A stretch of 64,000 nt of DNA from Streptomyces goshikiensis (GTDB lineage Bacteria > Actinomycetota > Actinomycetes > Streptomycetales > Streptomycetaceae): the NCBI RefSeq assembly GCF_014650555.1, contig NZ_BMVE01000016.1, forward strand, positions 95,012 to 159,011, written 5' to 3'. Positions 8,477 to 17,478 of this stretch are shown piece after piece (positions within the stretch are counted from its first letter, which is position 1; every line of letters starts with the position of its first letter). The position numbers were made by a program, and so were the translations under genes. Below the pieces are notes generated by a model that did no database searches, had not been told where the DNA came from, and worked only from the letters and a program-made list of their open reading frames with translations.

Positions 8477-11458
8477 TCAGGCCGTGTCGCGCAGGGTCCG
8501 GGCCTCCCGGGTGAGCCATGCCGGGCGGACCGTCTCGACATTGCGGCCGACGCCTGCGGCCGCGCGCTCCAGGGCCTCGGCCGCCACCGCCAGGTCTCCG
8601 GCGGCCCGCGCGCGAGCGGCGTCCGCGAGTGCCTGGGCCGCCGCGCCTTCCGGGGATCCGGCGCGCTGGAAGGAAGCCGCGGAGCGGTCCGCCGTCCCGG
8701 CCGCCTCCTCGTACCGGTCGCCGGTCCAGTGCGTCCACGCCAGGTTGTAGAGGCAGACGCCTTCGGTGCGCGGGTTCTCCATGGCCGATGCCGCCTGGAA
8801 CGCGGCCTCCAGCGATGCGACCGCCTCGGCATGCCGGCCCAGAGCGAGCTGGGCCACGCCCTTGGCGTTGAGCGCGTAGTCCGTCGCCTCCCGCACCCCC
8901 GCCACCTGATAGGCGTCGACGGCACGGTCGCTCGCGGCGATGGTCTCTTCCCAGCTGCCCATGGTCAGCAAGGCCGTGAACCGGGCGTTCCAGGCCCGTG
9001 CCTCGGTCAGCGGGTCGCGCGACTCGGCAGCGATGGCGTTCAGCCGCTCGGCGCCGGCCAGAGCCTCCGGCCCGTGCCCCAGGGTGCTGTGGGCGAGGCT
9101 GAGGCTCAGTACCGCATGGGCCTCGGCCTCGGTGTCGCCGTTGTCGCCGGCCAGGACCGCCGCCCGCGACAACGCCGCCGCCCCGTCCTCAAGGCTGCCG
9201 AGTTGGCGGTGCGCGTCGCCCAGGCCGAACAGGGCGTCCTGCAAGGCCTGCCGGTCTCCCAGGCGCTCGGCCACCTCCGCCGCTTCCGTGAAGAGCGTCA
9301 CCGCGTGTGCCAGCGGACCTCCGCTCAACCGGGCGTGCCCGTAACTGATCAGATGGGCGAGACGTGCCGCGTCGTCGGTCAACTTGTCCTCCAGTGTCAG
9401 GTGCATGGCGATCGCCGCGAGGGCGGAGCCGTGCCGGGTCATCCAGGGTCCGATCGCCCCCAGTACCAGCGCGGCCTCGTTCATGTCCCCTGCCCGCCGA
9501 CGGTGTTCGAATGCGCGGCGGTGGGCGCGCACATCCTCCAGGCCGCGCCACCGCTCGCGCGCCGGGGCGGTGTGCGCGTACCAGTCCGCCGCCTGCCGCT
9601 CCAGGGCCCGGCGCCCGAGCGCCCCGTCCCGGGGCAGCGCGCCGTACGCGAGGTCGGCGTCCAGCGGATGCAGGGCGTAGGTGCGATTGGGCCGGTCCAC
9701 CGAGAGCATCCGGATGCGCAGCAGTTGCGACATCACGCCCGCGACGTCAAGACCGGGCGCGAGGGCACCCACGATCCAGTCGATCGCCTCCCGGGAGGCG
9801 GGCGTGCGCAGAACGGAGAGTACGTCCACCACGACGCGGGTTTCCGGGCCCAGCCGCCGGTAGCGGTCCTGGGCGAGACCGCTGACCACGTCCTCGCGCA
9901 GGGTGAAGTCCTCCAGCACGTCCCGCAGGGTCGGCAGCTCCAGCACGTCGTCCGCCATCGCACCCATCAGCAGCTCCAGCGCACGCGGCACCCCGTGGAC
10001 GCGAACCGCCGCCCGCAGCAACTCCTCGTCGGACAGCTGTGCGACGCCGAGGCTGCCGTCCTGGTCGAGTTCGCGCAGGAGCGCGATCGACTCGGCCGCG
10101 GGCAGCCCCTCGGAGAGTTCGACCTCCACGGCGAAGCGCCGCAGCTCCGGTGCCAGCCGCAGCGGAATCTGCGACGTCACCAAGAGGCGCGGAGTGTGAC
10201 GGTTGCGGAAGAGGCAGTCGAAGAAGACCCCGAGCTCGGCGTCCTCAAGCCGGCCGTCGTCCAGGAGCAGGTCCTCCAGGTTGTCCACCAGGATGACGAC
10301 GAGCTCGTCTCCCATCGCGTTGAACAGCTCGCCGACCTTGTCGTGCACCGGGCGGTTCGCCGCCCATACGCCGAGCAGCCGCGCCTCGGTCTCCGGGCCC
10401 AGGGCGCGGGCGCAGTCGAAGTACAGGCGCTCCAGGGTGACCCCCGACGTACGGGTGCTCAGATTGACGATCGCGGACGGCAGCGGCGCCCGCGTCTGTC
10501 CCGGCCACTGGCCCTGCTCCAGCATCTCCAGGACCTTGGCGGACAGCGCGCTCTTGCCCATGCCCCGCCGCCCGGTGACGGTCACCATGCGGACGGCGGG
10601 ATCCGCGAGATGACGGCCCACCAGCTCGCGTGCCTCGATGCGGTCCTTGAACAGCTCCAGACCGTGCGTCACCGGCAACCCGATGACCCTCAGGGAAGAC
10701 GCCCGCTGCGGCCCCCGCCCCGGCCCGGGCCCCGGCCCCGTCTCCGAGCGGGCGTCGGGCAGCGCCAGCGGATCCCCGATGCCCAGCAGCTCGGCGAGGC
10801 GGGTCCGCAGCGGTTCGCCGACGCGCCGCAGCGTGTGGTCGAGGCGGGCCGCGGTCAGCCGCCCCGGCCCCTCCCACCGGTGATGTTCGGCGATCACCCC
10901 GACGATGCGGGATCCCGCCCACAGGGCGGAGCCCGACATGCCCGACCAGGGCGACACCTGCGGATCGGGGTCGGCGGCGGCCACCGAGACGGTGACCTCC
11001 AAGGTCCCCGTCCTGAGATTGGACAGGGCGGCAACCGTTCCGTCCGCCTGGTGCAACTCGCGGAACTGCCTGCCCTCGGCGTCCCGTCGGCGCTTCCACA
11101 GCGGGAATCCGGCGGCGTGTACGTCGACCACGGCATGACGGTCGTCACCGATCCGTCCGAAGGGCGCCGGCCCGACCGGCTCGGCGCCGGCCGGAGGCGT
11201 GAACGCCAGCACCGCCACGTCCGTCGCCCCGTCCGACCACACCACCTCGGCCGGCGCGGACCACTGGCCCGGGCGGTCCGCCTCGAAACGCACCTGCACG
11301 CCGGCCGCACCGCTCACCACGTGGAACGCGGTGAGCACCACCGTGTTTCCGACCCGGTAGCCCGAACCGCGACGGCCGCCCTTCCCGGCGGTGACGATGA
11401 CCTCGGCTATGCGGCGCGGGTCGAGCCCGGTGGCCACCGCCGCCCCGTCAGTTCTCAC
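8477..11458 (-). CDS. Trypsin-like protease / STAND NTPase / TPR protein
   Basis: Multidomain 993-aa protein. Residues 15-210 form a trypsin-like serine protease with a full triad: His46 (LTAFHVV), Asp80 (TDVAVL) and Ser175 (SGMSGSAL). Residues ~265-560 are a STAND/NB-ARC-type NTPase with Walker A GRRGMGKS (~301) and Walker B VVILVDNLEDLL (~389). The remainder to ~990 is helical TPR-like repeats for ligand or partner sensing. Such proteins are predicted conflict or signalling switches: sensing by the TPRs, NTP-driven assembly, then proteolysis by the N-terminal effector. The start codon lies inside the end of the Trypco2 gene (11-bp overlap), so the two are coupled. The protein is full length, with no frame defect. 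Confidence 0.85.
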   Translation of the reverse strand: MRTDGAAVATGLDPRRIAEVIVTAGKGGRRGSGYRVGNTVVLTAFHVVSGAAGVQVRFEADRPGQWSAPAEVVWSDGATDVAVLAFTPPAGAEPVGPAPFGRIGDDRHAVVDVHAAGFPLWKRRRDAEGRQFRELHQADGTVAALSNLRTGTLEVTVSVAAADPDPQVSPWSGMSGSALWAGSRIVGVIAEHHRWEGPGRLTAARLDHTLRRVGEPLRTRLAELLGIGDPLALPDARSETGPGPGPGRGPQRASSLRVIGLPVTHGLELFKDRIEARELVGRHLADPAVRMVTVTGRRGMGKSALSAKVLEMLEQGQWPGQTRAPLPSAIVNLSTRTSGVTLERLYFDCARALGPETEARLLGVWAANRPVHDKVGELFNAMGDELVVILVDNLEDLLLDDGRLEDAELGVFFDCLFRNRHTPRLLVTSQIPLRLAPELRRFAVEVELSEGLPAAESIALLRELDQDGSLGVAQLSDEELLRAAVRVHGVPRALELLMGAMADDVLELPTLRDVLEDFTLREDVVSGLAQDRYRRLGPETRVVVDVLSVLRTPASREAIDWIVGALAPGLDVAGVMSQLLRIRMLSVDRPNRTYALHPLDADLAYGALPRDGALGRRALERQAADWYAHTAPARERWRGLEDVRAHRRAFEHRRRAGDMNEAALVLGAIGPWMTRHGSALAAIAMHLTLEDKLTDDAARLAHLISYGHARLSGGPLAHAVTLFTEAAEVAERLGDRQALQDALFGLGDAHRQLGSLEDGAAALSRAAVLAGDNGDTEAEAHAVLSLSLAHSTLGHGPEALAGAERLNAIAAESRDPLTEARAWNARFTALLTMGSWEETIAASDRAVDAYQVAGVREATDYALNAKGVAQLALGRHAEAVASLEAAFQAASAMENPRTEGVCLYNLAWTHWTGDRYEEAAGTADRSAASFQRAGSPEGAAAQALADAARARAAGDLAVAAEALERAAAGVGRNVETVRPAWLTREARTLRDTA

Positions 11459-11759
11459 CGAGCAGTTCGTCCCCGGAGATCAGGGCCACCTGCTCGGGCG
11501 CATCCGCGAGCACGGGCTGGAGGGTCAGGGAGAGCCGCTGGGTGACGGTCGAGGACCGCTTCGCGGAGGCACTGGCATCGAACACCCAGAACCGGACCTT
11601 GACCCCCGGCTCGTTCGTGCGCTCCACCCCCACCGTGAGTTCCAGTTCCACGCGCTCTGCCCGGAACCGGAGATCGGAATCCTCACCGGCCGACATGGCG
11701 CGGCTCAGTTCCGCCCGCAGCTGCGCGATCATGTCCGCCAACTCCACGGCATCGTTCAT
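11448..11759 (-). CDS. Trypco2 (trypsin-co-occurring domain 2) family protein
   Basis: 103-aa protein matching the family named for its association with trypsin-like conflict proteins. It has an N-terminal helix (VELADMIAQLRAELSRAM) and then beta-strands typical of the domain (FRAERVELELTVGVER, VRFWVFDASASAKRSSTVTQ, QRLSLTLQPV). ATG 11759 has GGGGGA seven bases upstream; a longer start eight codons earlier lacks one. It overlaps and precedes the protease-NTPase gene, which supports a functional pair in which the small protein regulates or presents a substrate to the protease. The exact role is not known. Confidence 0.85.
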   Translation of the reverse strand: MNDAVELADMIAQLRAELSRAMSAGEDSDLRFRAERVELELTVGVERTNEPGVKVRFWVFDASASAKRSSTVTQRLSLTLQPVLADAPEQVALISGDELLGEN

Positions 11760-11995
11760 CGACTGTCCCCCGAGACAACTCACCCAACTACCTACGGCTG
11801 CACGTCACATCATCACGCATCCGAATCAACCGCCGTCAATCAGATGGCCGTTCAGCCGAAGAACGCACCGGATCCAGCCCGGACTTACCCGGACGAATCC
11901 ACCCACCCCGCCAACGGCCCGTCCGGCCGTCCCCCCCCACCGCCGAAACGATTCTCCTCCCCGGTCCCCCGGACAGGCGAGTGACCAGCTCCGAA

Positions 11996-12024
11996 GAGGG
12001 GCCCCCGCACCCGGCGGGCCCCTC
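11996..12024 (-). terminator. Stem-loop after the ADP-ribosyltransferase gene
   Basis: GAGGGGCCC (11996-12004) pairs with GGGCCCCTC (12016-12024), 40 bp beyond the stop of the reverse-strand toxin gene. The rest of 11760-12063, between the Trypco2 start and this gene, shows no other feature. Confidence 0.65.
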
Positions 12025-12063
12025 AGCCGCGCCCCCGCCCCGCCAGAGCCGGGCCGGATCCGT

Positions 12064-12772
12064 TCAGTGCGTGAGGGCGTAAGCGGCCGGTTCCGTCTTG
12101 TAGGGGGCGAAGCCGGTGTTGTCCTTGCAGCCGAGCTGCTCCCAGGTCTTGTCGTTGGTGACCGGGTCGGTGTGCGTCAGCCGGTACTTGCACGCGCCCT
12201 TGATGAAGTTGCCCTGCACCCCGCCAGGGAAGTCGATCTCCTTGTTCCACAGGTACGGCGACTGGTAGTTGTTCACCCGGGCCGTCGCATTGACGTCGAT
12301 GCCGCCGGGCGCGTAGATCTCGTACACCCAGCCGGTCTTCTCCTCGCCGTACGTCGCGAACCTCTTGGCCACCGACTGGTCGCAGCTGGTGCTGAGGTGC
12401 GCGCTGAGCTGGCCGCCGCCCTTGACGATGTACTCGGCGAGGGGCGTGAGCTGGTCACCGCGCGGGGTGAAACCGGTCCGGAAGATCTCCTCGACGTTCT
12501 CCCTCGTGTCGCCGCGCCACAGGGTGTTGACGTCCTCGCGCCACTGCCAGCGCTCGCTGGAGGCGGTGGCCGCGACGGTGCGGGCGATCCGCGCGATCGT
12601 CGTGGTGCGCCACCAGTCCGTGGCCCGGTACTCGACGACCGGGCCGCAGGGCGCGGTGGTGTCGTCGGCCGCCGCCGGCGCCGCGGTGGCGGTCGGGGTG
12701 AATGACGAGGGAGAGAAGGAAGGTGGAGGCAAGGACCCGCAGAGTGGCCTTCAGCATGCTACGACGACCCAT
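12064..12772 (-). pseudogene. Secreted ADP-ribosyltransferase (pierisin/scabin-like), frameshift in signal peptide
   Basis: The mature region resembles Streptomyces scabin/ScARP-type mono-ADP-ribosyltransferases, which modify guanine in DNA or nucleosides: catalytic Arg in LWRGDTR, an STS motif in HLSTSCDQS, and a Glu in WNKEIDFPGG. The residue two before the catalytic Glu is Asn, where this group usually has Gln. A classical signal peptide (MLKATLRVLASTFLLSLVI) starts at 12757 or 12772 in a different frame. Removing one base from GGGG at 12695-12698 joins it to TATAAPAAA and the mature protein. As it stands, the catalytic frame could only start at a TTG (12732) without a secretion signal. 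Confidence 0.75.
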
Positions 12773-12973
12773 CAGTCGAATGCGTTCTCGGAAAACGGAG
12801 GAGCACCCCGTTTATAGGGGCGCCGCTCATCGGCCGAGCCACGGTCCGGCGGACGGATCACCCGTGCGGCGGGATCAGTCGTACTGGTAAAAGGATTCAC
12901 CGAACAGCCCCCGCGCCATGGAAGCGGCGACCCTCTGCACTTCGCCTCTCTCCCAAGCTCCTATGCTGCCGCC

Positions 12974-13597
12974 ATGGGCCGGGATCTCACGTTGTTCATG
13001 GTGGACTGGGAGCAGTTGCGCACCTTCCCCGCCCAGGACCGGATCGAGGTGCTGGGCGACAAGGCCTGGCCATGGTGGCTAGACGACTTGTGCGACCTCG
13101 GCCGCGAGTGGCCCGCCGGCTGGCTCTGGCCCCCGGGCCCCGAGCGGGCATGGTGCGCCGAGTACGTCTTCTTCACCACCAGTGGCGCCTATTGGCCGCA
13201 TCTCCGCGCGGGCACCGCATGGGCTGACATGCGTCTGCTCGTCGAAGCGTCCGTTCGTGAGGCGATGGACACGTTCCTCGACCGTCTGATCTGGGACGCG
13301 GATCCGGCCGACGATCTAGCCGTGGCCGGCGGCGGGGGGCGCGTCCCGCCCGCCACGGACCGCTGGATCCCACACGCCCTCCTGGCGTGCCCGCCGGCGG
13401 CGGTACACGGCAAGGCCCGAGCCTGGGAGCGGCTGGAGCCGTGCCTGGGCAAGCTGCGCGGGCCGTTCGCCGCCGAGTGTGAGGGCTGGGCAGGCCGCCC
13501 CGACACCTTCGAGGCCTTCATCGCGCTTCTGCGCGAATGGGGCGACGTTACGACGGAGGCCGCCCGACACGGCTGGGGCCTGGTGGGCCTGCCCTAG
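12974..13597 (+). CDS. Hypothetical protein, 207 aa
   Basis: Not recognised. A Trp-rich soluble protein (WPWWLDDL, WPAGWLWPPGPERAWC), without signal peptide or membrane helix, made mostly of helices. The ATG at 12974 is the only sensible start. It faces away from the ADP-ribosyltransferase gene across a 200-bp divergent region; an immunity role is conceivable from position alone, but nothing in the sequence shows it. Confidence 0.6.
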   Translation: MGRDLTLFMVDWEQLRTFPAQDRIEVLGDKAWPWWLDDLCDLGREWPAGWLWPPGPERAWCAEYVFFTTSGAYWPHLRAGTAWADMRLLVEASVREAMDTFLDRLIWDADPADDLAVAGGGGRVPPATDRWIPHALLACPPAAVHGKARAWERLEPCLGKLRGPFAAECEGWAGRPDTFEAFIALLREWGDVTTEAARHGWGLVGLP

Positions 13598-13825
13598 CCG
13601 CCGGCAACCAGGGGGAACGTGATGTACGTGGGTCACGACCGGGGAGCTTGTGGTCCCTCGGGGCCGGTGTTGTCCAAGGACGGCGTGGCTGGCTGAGGTG
13701 TGGGGGCACGTTCACCGCACCGGACGATGCCCGGTGCCGAGCCGAGTCGGCACCCGCGCCCGTCCGCCTCGCGAACCGCAAGATGAGTACGAGGACTCAG
13801 GCCTCAGCGGCGCCCGTCACCGACG

Positions 13826-14530
13826 ATGAGTACCACCACCGCCGAGACCGGGAGCCCACTCATGCTCAGCCGCATCGCCGACGTCCTGGTTCCCGCCGTC
13901 GGACGCCTGTCGGTGACCACCGACGCCGACGCCGACACCGCTCTCGCTCCTGGCAGCATCATCGCCGCGAACCACACCTCACTGGCCGACCCGGCCATCG
14001 TGCTCGCCGCCTTGCGCAGGCTCGGCGTCGAGCCGGTCGTGATGGCGGCCGCCGGACTGTGGCGCGTCCCGCTCCTGGGCCGAGTCCTCGCCGGCGGGGG
14101 ACACATTCCGGTGCTCCGCGGCGACCGGCGGGCCGCCGCCGCGCTCGACACCGCCGCCGAAGCCCTCGAAAAGGGCCGACTGATCCTCATCTACGCCGAA
14201 GGCGGTCTGCCCCGCCGCAAGGACGCCGCCGAAGCCGCCCCCGGCCCCTTCCGCAGCGGCCTCGCCCGCCTTGCCGAACGCACCGGCGCTCCCGTCGTAC
14301 CCGTGGGCCACGCCGGCGCCCGCCGCGTCACCTCGGGAGGCCTCGGCAAGCAGCTCGCAGGTCTGGCCACCGCACCCCTGCGCCGCCCGGACCTGCACGT
14401 GCACGTGGGCACCCCGCTACGGCTGACCGGGGACTGCCAGGCGCGCACGGCGCGGGCCCGGACCGCGGTCACCAACGCCTGGCGGACCGCGGCGGCCCAC
14501 CTGGACGACTCCTCCCCGATCGCCGCGTAG
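13826..14530 (+). CDS. PlsC-type 1-acylglycerol-3-phosphate acyltransferase
   Basis: Membrane-associated lysophospholipid acyltransferase that would transfer a fatty acyl group to lysophosphatidic acid or a related acceptor. The HX4D catalytic motif is present as NHTSLAD (~residues 50-56), followed by the substrate motif GGGHIPVLRGDRRAA (~92-106), YAEGGLPRRK as the block III equivalent (~130) and VPVGHAGARRV. At 234 aa it is a normal length. The start is uncertain: ATG 13826 or 13862, neither with a strong ribosome-binding sequence. It ends 2 bp from the convergent lipoprotein gene. Confidence 0.8.
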   Translation: MSTTTAETGSPLMLSRIADVLVPAVGRLSVTTDADADTALAPGSIIAANHTSLADPAIVLAALRRLGVEPVVMAAAGLWRVPLLGRVLAGGGHIPVLRGDRRAAAALDTAAEALEKGRLILIYAEGGLPRRKDAAEAAPGPFRSGLARLAERTGAPVVPVGHAGARRVTSGGLGKQLAGLATAPLRRPDLHVHVGTPLRLTGDCQARTARARTAVTNAWRTAAAHLDDSSPIAA

Positions 14531-14532
14531 CT

Positions 14533-15585
14533 CTAGGACGCCCGCCAGGTGATCCACTTCGCGTCGGGGCCATCGCCCTTGTAGCTGACGGTCGCCGGCT
14601 CGTCCCCCTTCGGAAGCATGTGGATCGAGCACTGCCGCACCGTGGCGTTCGGCTTGACCATCGTGTCCGGCACCGTCCTCGGGCACTGCGCCACTCCGGG
14701 CCCGCCCAGATCCAGCAGGATCACGGGCCGCACCTGCTTCCCGCCCGCGCTCTGGAGCCACACATGGTCCTGCATGCCCGGATAGACGTCGTACCGACCG
14801 GTGTTGAGGTACTCGACGGTGACGTAGTACGGCACGAGGTCCTGCCCGCCGTCGCCCGCCTTGGAGCGGCTCAGATCCGCCGGATCCCCGGCGCGTACGG
14901 TCGTGGGGGTGGCCTTGACCGGAACCAGGTGGCCCTTGCCGTCGTCGACGGCGGCTTCGGCGGGCGTGCCCGCCGGCAGTACCCCGCCGCCCCCGCCGCC
15001 GAGCCCGTCACCGACCTTCCAGACGACGGTGTCGCTCCCCTCCGCGGAGTATGCGACGGTCGCCGGCTCCTGCCCCTTGGCCAGCATCACCAGTACGCAC
15101 ACCTCCGCCGTACCCCCGGCGGGGACGGTCGCCGGATTGCCCTTGCGGCAGTGCTCCGGGAGGGCCGGAGCCGTCGCCAAGGCCATGTTGACGATCATGA
15201 CGTCCTTGCCGGACACACCGTTCGTCCCGACCACGGACAGGGTGTCCGCCAGGTTCGGCCGGTCCATCGCGAGCTCGCCGGTGTTGGAGAACTCGACCGT
15301 CAGGAAGTACGGATCCATGCCCTGGAGCTCGTCGTCGAGCCGGATACCGGCGAGATCGCCTCGCGAACCGGACAACAGGCCCTTGGGCGTGATCTGAACC
15401 GGCCGCTTCTCCCATGTCGCCCGGCGCGCCTCGGTCCCCAGGGGCAACGGCCGCGCCGCCGACTCGGCGGGCGGCGTGCTCGCCCTCCCGCTGCCGGCAT
15501 CGCCATGCCCTCCGCCGCAGCCCGTGACGAGCACCAGCAGCGCAACCGCCGCCACACAAACGGGCGTACCCCGACGCAGTCCCAC
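14533..15585 (-). CDS. Putative lipoprotein with duplicated domain, 350 aa
   Basis: Exported lipoprotein of unknown role. GTG 15585 behind GGGGGAAAC opens a signal peptide with lipobox LVTGCGG (Cys ~23). Two similar ~150-residue halves follow. Each has a strand pair such as DPYFLTVEFSNTGE and VPYYVTVEYLNTGR, an MLAKGQEPATVAYSAEG or MLPKGDEPATVSYKGDG motif, and one Cys pair, so the protein is an internal duplication of a beta-sandwich domain, probably extracellular. Confidence 0.75.
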   Translation of the reverse strand: MGLRRGTPVCVAAVALLVLVTGCGGGHGDAGSGRASTPPAESAARPLPLGTEARRATWEKRPVQITPKGLLSGSRGDLAGIRLDDELQGMDPYFLTVEFSNTGELAMDRPNLADTLSVVGTNGVSGKDVMIVNMALATAPALPEHCRKGNPATVPAGGTAEVCVLVMLAKGQEPATVAYSAEGSDTVVWKVGDGLGGGGGGVLPAGTPAEAAVDDGKGHLVPVKATPTTVRAGDPADLSRSKAGDGGQDLVPYYVTVEYLNTGRYDVYPGMQDHVWLQSAGGKQVRPVILLDLGGPGVAQCPRTVPDTMVKPNATVRQCSIHMLPKGDEPATVSYKGDGPDAKWITWRAS

Positions 15586-15864
15586 GTTTCCCCCATCGAT
15601 CCACGGCGTACGGGACCGGTGAACACCCCGCCCGCGCCACTCACAAGCTTAGGCAGCGTCGTACGGGACGGTGCGCATGAGCCTTCGGTGATCGAGAGGC
15701 GACCTGCCCCACGGGCGAGGCCCTGTTCACCATGGAACCCCTCCTCCCCGAAGCAGACCCCCGCCGAGGCCCGCAATGCGCGCTCCCACCTTCGCGGCCG
15801 CGTCGACAACCGACACAGATGCGCCCCCCCCGCGTCCTGAAAGCCAAAGCGCCCCTCAGTGTTG

Positions 15865-16215
15865 AAGGCGCTGGCGGTCGATCGCGACGGGGCAATGATC
15901 GGCATCGTCACGCTCGACCGCCGGGACGCGCAGCGTCCGGGGCACATCCGCCCCGATGCCGGGGAAGCCGAGCTCAGCTAGATGCTCCTGCCGGAGGCAT
16001 GGGGACGCGGGTACGCCCATGAGGCATGCGCGGCGGCGCTCGGCTGGTTCGCCGCCGCCTTTCTCGGCGAGCCGGTGGTGCTCTGCACCCAGGTGGCCAA
16101 CGACCGCTCGGTCCGTGTCGCGGAGAAACTGGGCTTCACCGAGATCGAGCGGTTCGAGGAGTTCGGCGCCCAGCAGTGGTTCGGCGCGTGCTCCCCGGTC
16201 CCGCGCTCTGGCTGA
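15865..16215 (+). pseudogene. GNAT acetyltransferase remnant with in-frame stop
   Basis: The frame reads AVDRDGAMIGIVTLDRRD...EAELS, then TAG at 15979-15981, then MLLPEAWGRGYAHEACAAAL and VANDRSVRVAEKLGFTEIERF. The second part is the acetyl-CoA loop and C-terminus of the RimJ/RimL-type GNAT fold. The stop replaces the residue before MLLPEAWGRGYA, where such proteins usually have Tyr, and the first strand is missing. This is a decayed gene. Confidence 0.75.
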
Positions 16216-16398
16216 GCGCGTACTCGACCACCGATCGGGGTCCCACCTCCACCAGGCGCGTAAGGCGGCGGGCGGTAGGCCGCCCCGGCCGGTAGCGGCT
16301 CTTCACAGCTGTCTATAGGCTGCGCAAGTTATGTGTGTTCCCGGCCGGGGATCGAGTGTGTTCCGGGTGGCTGGGTGAGCCGGGGGCGTAGGCACGAA

Positions 16399-16983
16399 AT
16401 GAAGCGTGGCGGAAAAGCCGTGGGAACCCTCTTCGGCTGCGCCTTGGGCGCTTTTGGCCTGTTTGTCGTCGGTAAGACTGCCTTCGCACCGGCGCAGCCG
16501 CCGTTGCCGCTCGTGGGTGTCCCGGCTTCAACCGCTACCCCGCGGGCGATGGCGTCACTGCCACCCGAGGCCGCGGCCTTGCGTGAGCAGCTTGTCTCCT
16601 TCCTGACGTTGGCCGGTGATCCGGGCCACCCGGGAGCGGAGCGCTGGTTCCCCGGTGGTGCCTGGGAACTGGACGGCTTCACCTACACCCCCCTCTCGCC
16701 CATCACGGACCCTGGCGGCATCGACCGGTTCGACGGGACCGCCCGGGTGCACCATCGGGAACTGTCGAAGGCCGATACCGACACGGTGTTGCGTGCCGTC
16801 TCGCGGAACGGGCCGGCCATCCCGTCGACGCTGGAGATCACCTCGGCGTCACGGGCCGACAAGGACTGGACCCTGGGCTTCAAGCTCAAGGCCAAGGGCG
16901 GCGTCCTGGTGACAGGACAGGCGAGGTTCACCACCCGGGACTCCAGCGACCCGGTCATCTTGCGCCTCACCTACGACAACTGA
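16399..16983 (+). CDS. Membrane-anchored hypothetical protein, 194 aa
   Basis: ATG 16399 begins MKRGGKAVG, followed by one membrane helix (LFGCALGAFGLFVVGK, ~residues 12-27) without a clear cleavage site, so the protein is probably anchored with its domain outside. The outer part has a helix (PPEAAALREQLVSFLTLAG) and a beta-rich half ending in ILRLTYDN. Family unknown. It stands between the GNAT remnant and a small reverse-strand gene. Confidence 0.6.
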   Translation: MKRGGKAVGTLFGCALGAFGLFVVGKTAFAPAQPPLPLVGVPASTATPRAMASLPPEAAALREQLVSFLTLAGDPGHPGAERWFPGGAWELDGFTYTPLSPITDPGGIDRFDGTARVHHRELSKADTDTVLRAVSRNGPAIPSTLEITSASRADKDWTLGFKLKAKGGVLVTGQARFTTRDSSDPVILRLTYDN

Positions 16984-17114
16984 CGTTGCCGGCTTCGCCC
17001 GTACGGGGGCTGGTCTTACAGGCAGCGGCCCAAAGGCCAACGACACGGTGAAGCAGAGCGGCTGCCCCTACCTGCAGCTCTTCGACTCCGACCGCAGGTA
17101 CAGCCGTACGGTCC

Positions 17115-17258
17115 TCAGTGGGCGGGCGCTCCGAATTCCGCGTGCTGGGGGTGGAAGGCGTATTCCGCGTCGTCATCCGAGGGCGGTGCCGAGAATATGA
17201 TCCGGCGTGCTTCTGCCCGTGCCTGCGCCATGAGCACTTCAAATTCTTCGTCAGTCAT
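17115..17258 (-). CDS. Small acidic protein, 47 aa
   Basis: ATG 17258 has a near-perfect ribosome-binding sequence (GAGGAGG, eight bases upstream), and TGA is at 17115. The product starts MTDEEFEVLMAQARAEARR, a predicted amphipathic helix, then IIFSAPPSDDD and a C-terminal part with aromatic and His residues (YAFHPQHAEFGAPAH). It has no membrane segment. The helix plus short variable tail is compatible with a regulator-like small protein or a peptide precursor, but no maturation gene is adjacent; the next gene downstream in this direction faces the other way. Confidence 0.65.
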   Translation of the reverse strand: MTDEEFEVLMAQARAEARRIIFSAPPSDDDAEYAFHPQHAEFGAPAH

Positions 17259-17478
17259 CGAGCACACCTCCTCAACCCTTCACAGGTGATTCGTGGCGCA
17301 CGGACGACCGGATTGGTTCACCGGCCGGCCGAGCACTGGATCACGGTCGTCGTCTCGGCGACGCCACACCCGGCGCCCCACCCCCGACCGGTGGGACGCC
17401 GGCGGCGCGGATCGCCTTCAGCGCGGCCAGCGTGTCCAGGAAGGCTCCGGACACCAAACGCCACGGGTGTCCGACCAG

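Noticed and set aside
8132..11545. 1137-aa open frame on the forward strand
   Set aside because: It runs antisense to the protease-NTPase-TPR gene, whose motifs are complete. Composition is Arg/Gly/Gln-rich and without domains.
13537..15840. 767-aa forward open frame spanning several genes
   Set aside because: Arg/Pro-rich, covers the acyltransferase gene in another frame and the lipoprotein gene antisense; no motifs.
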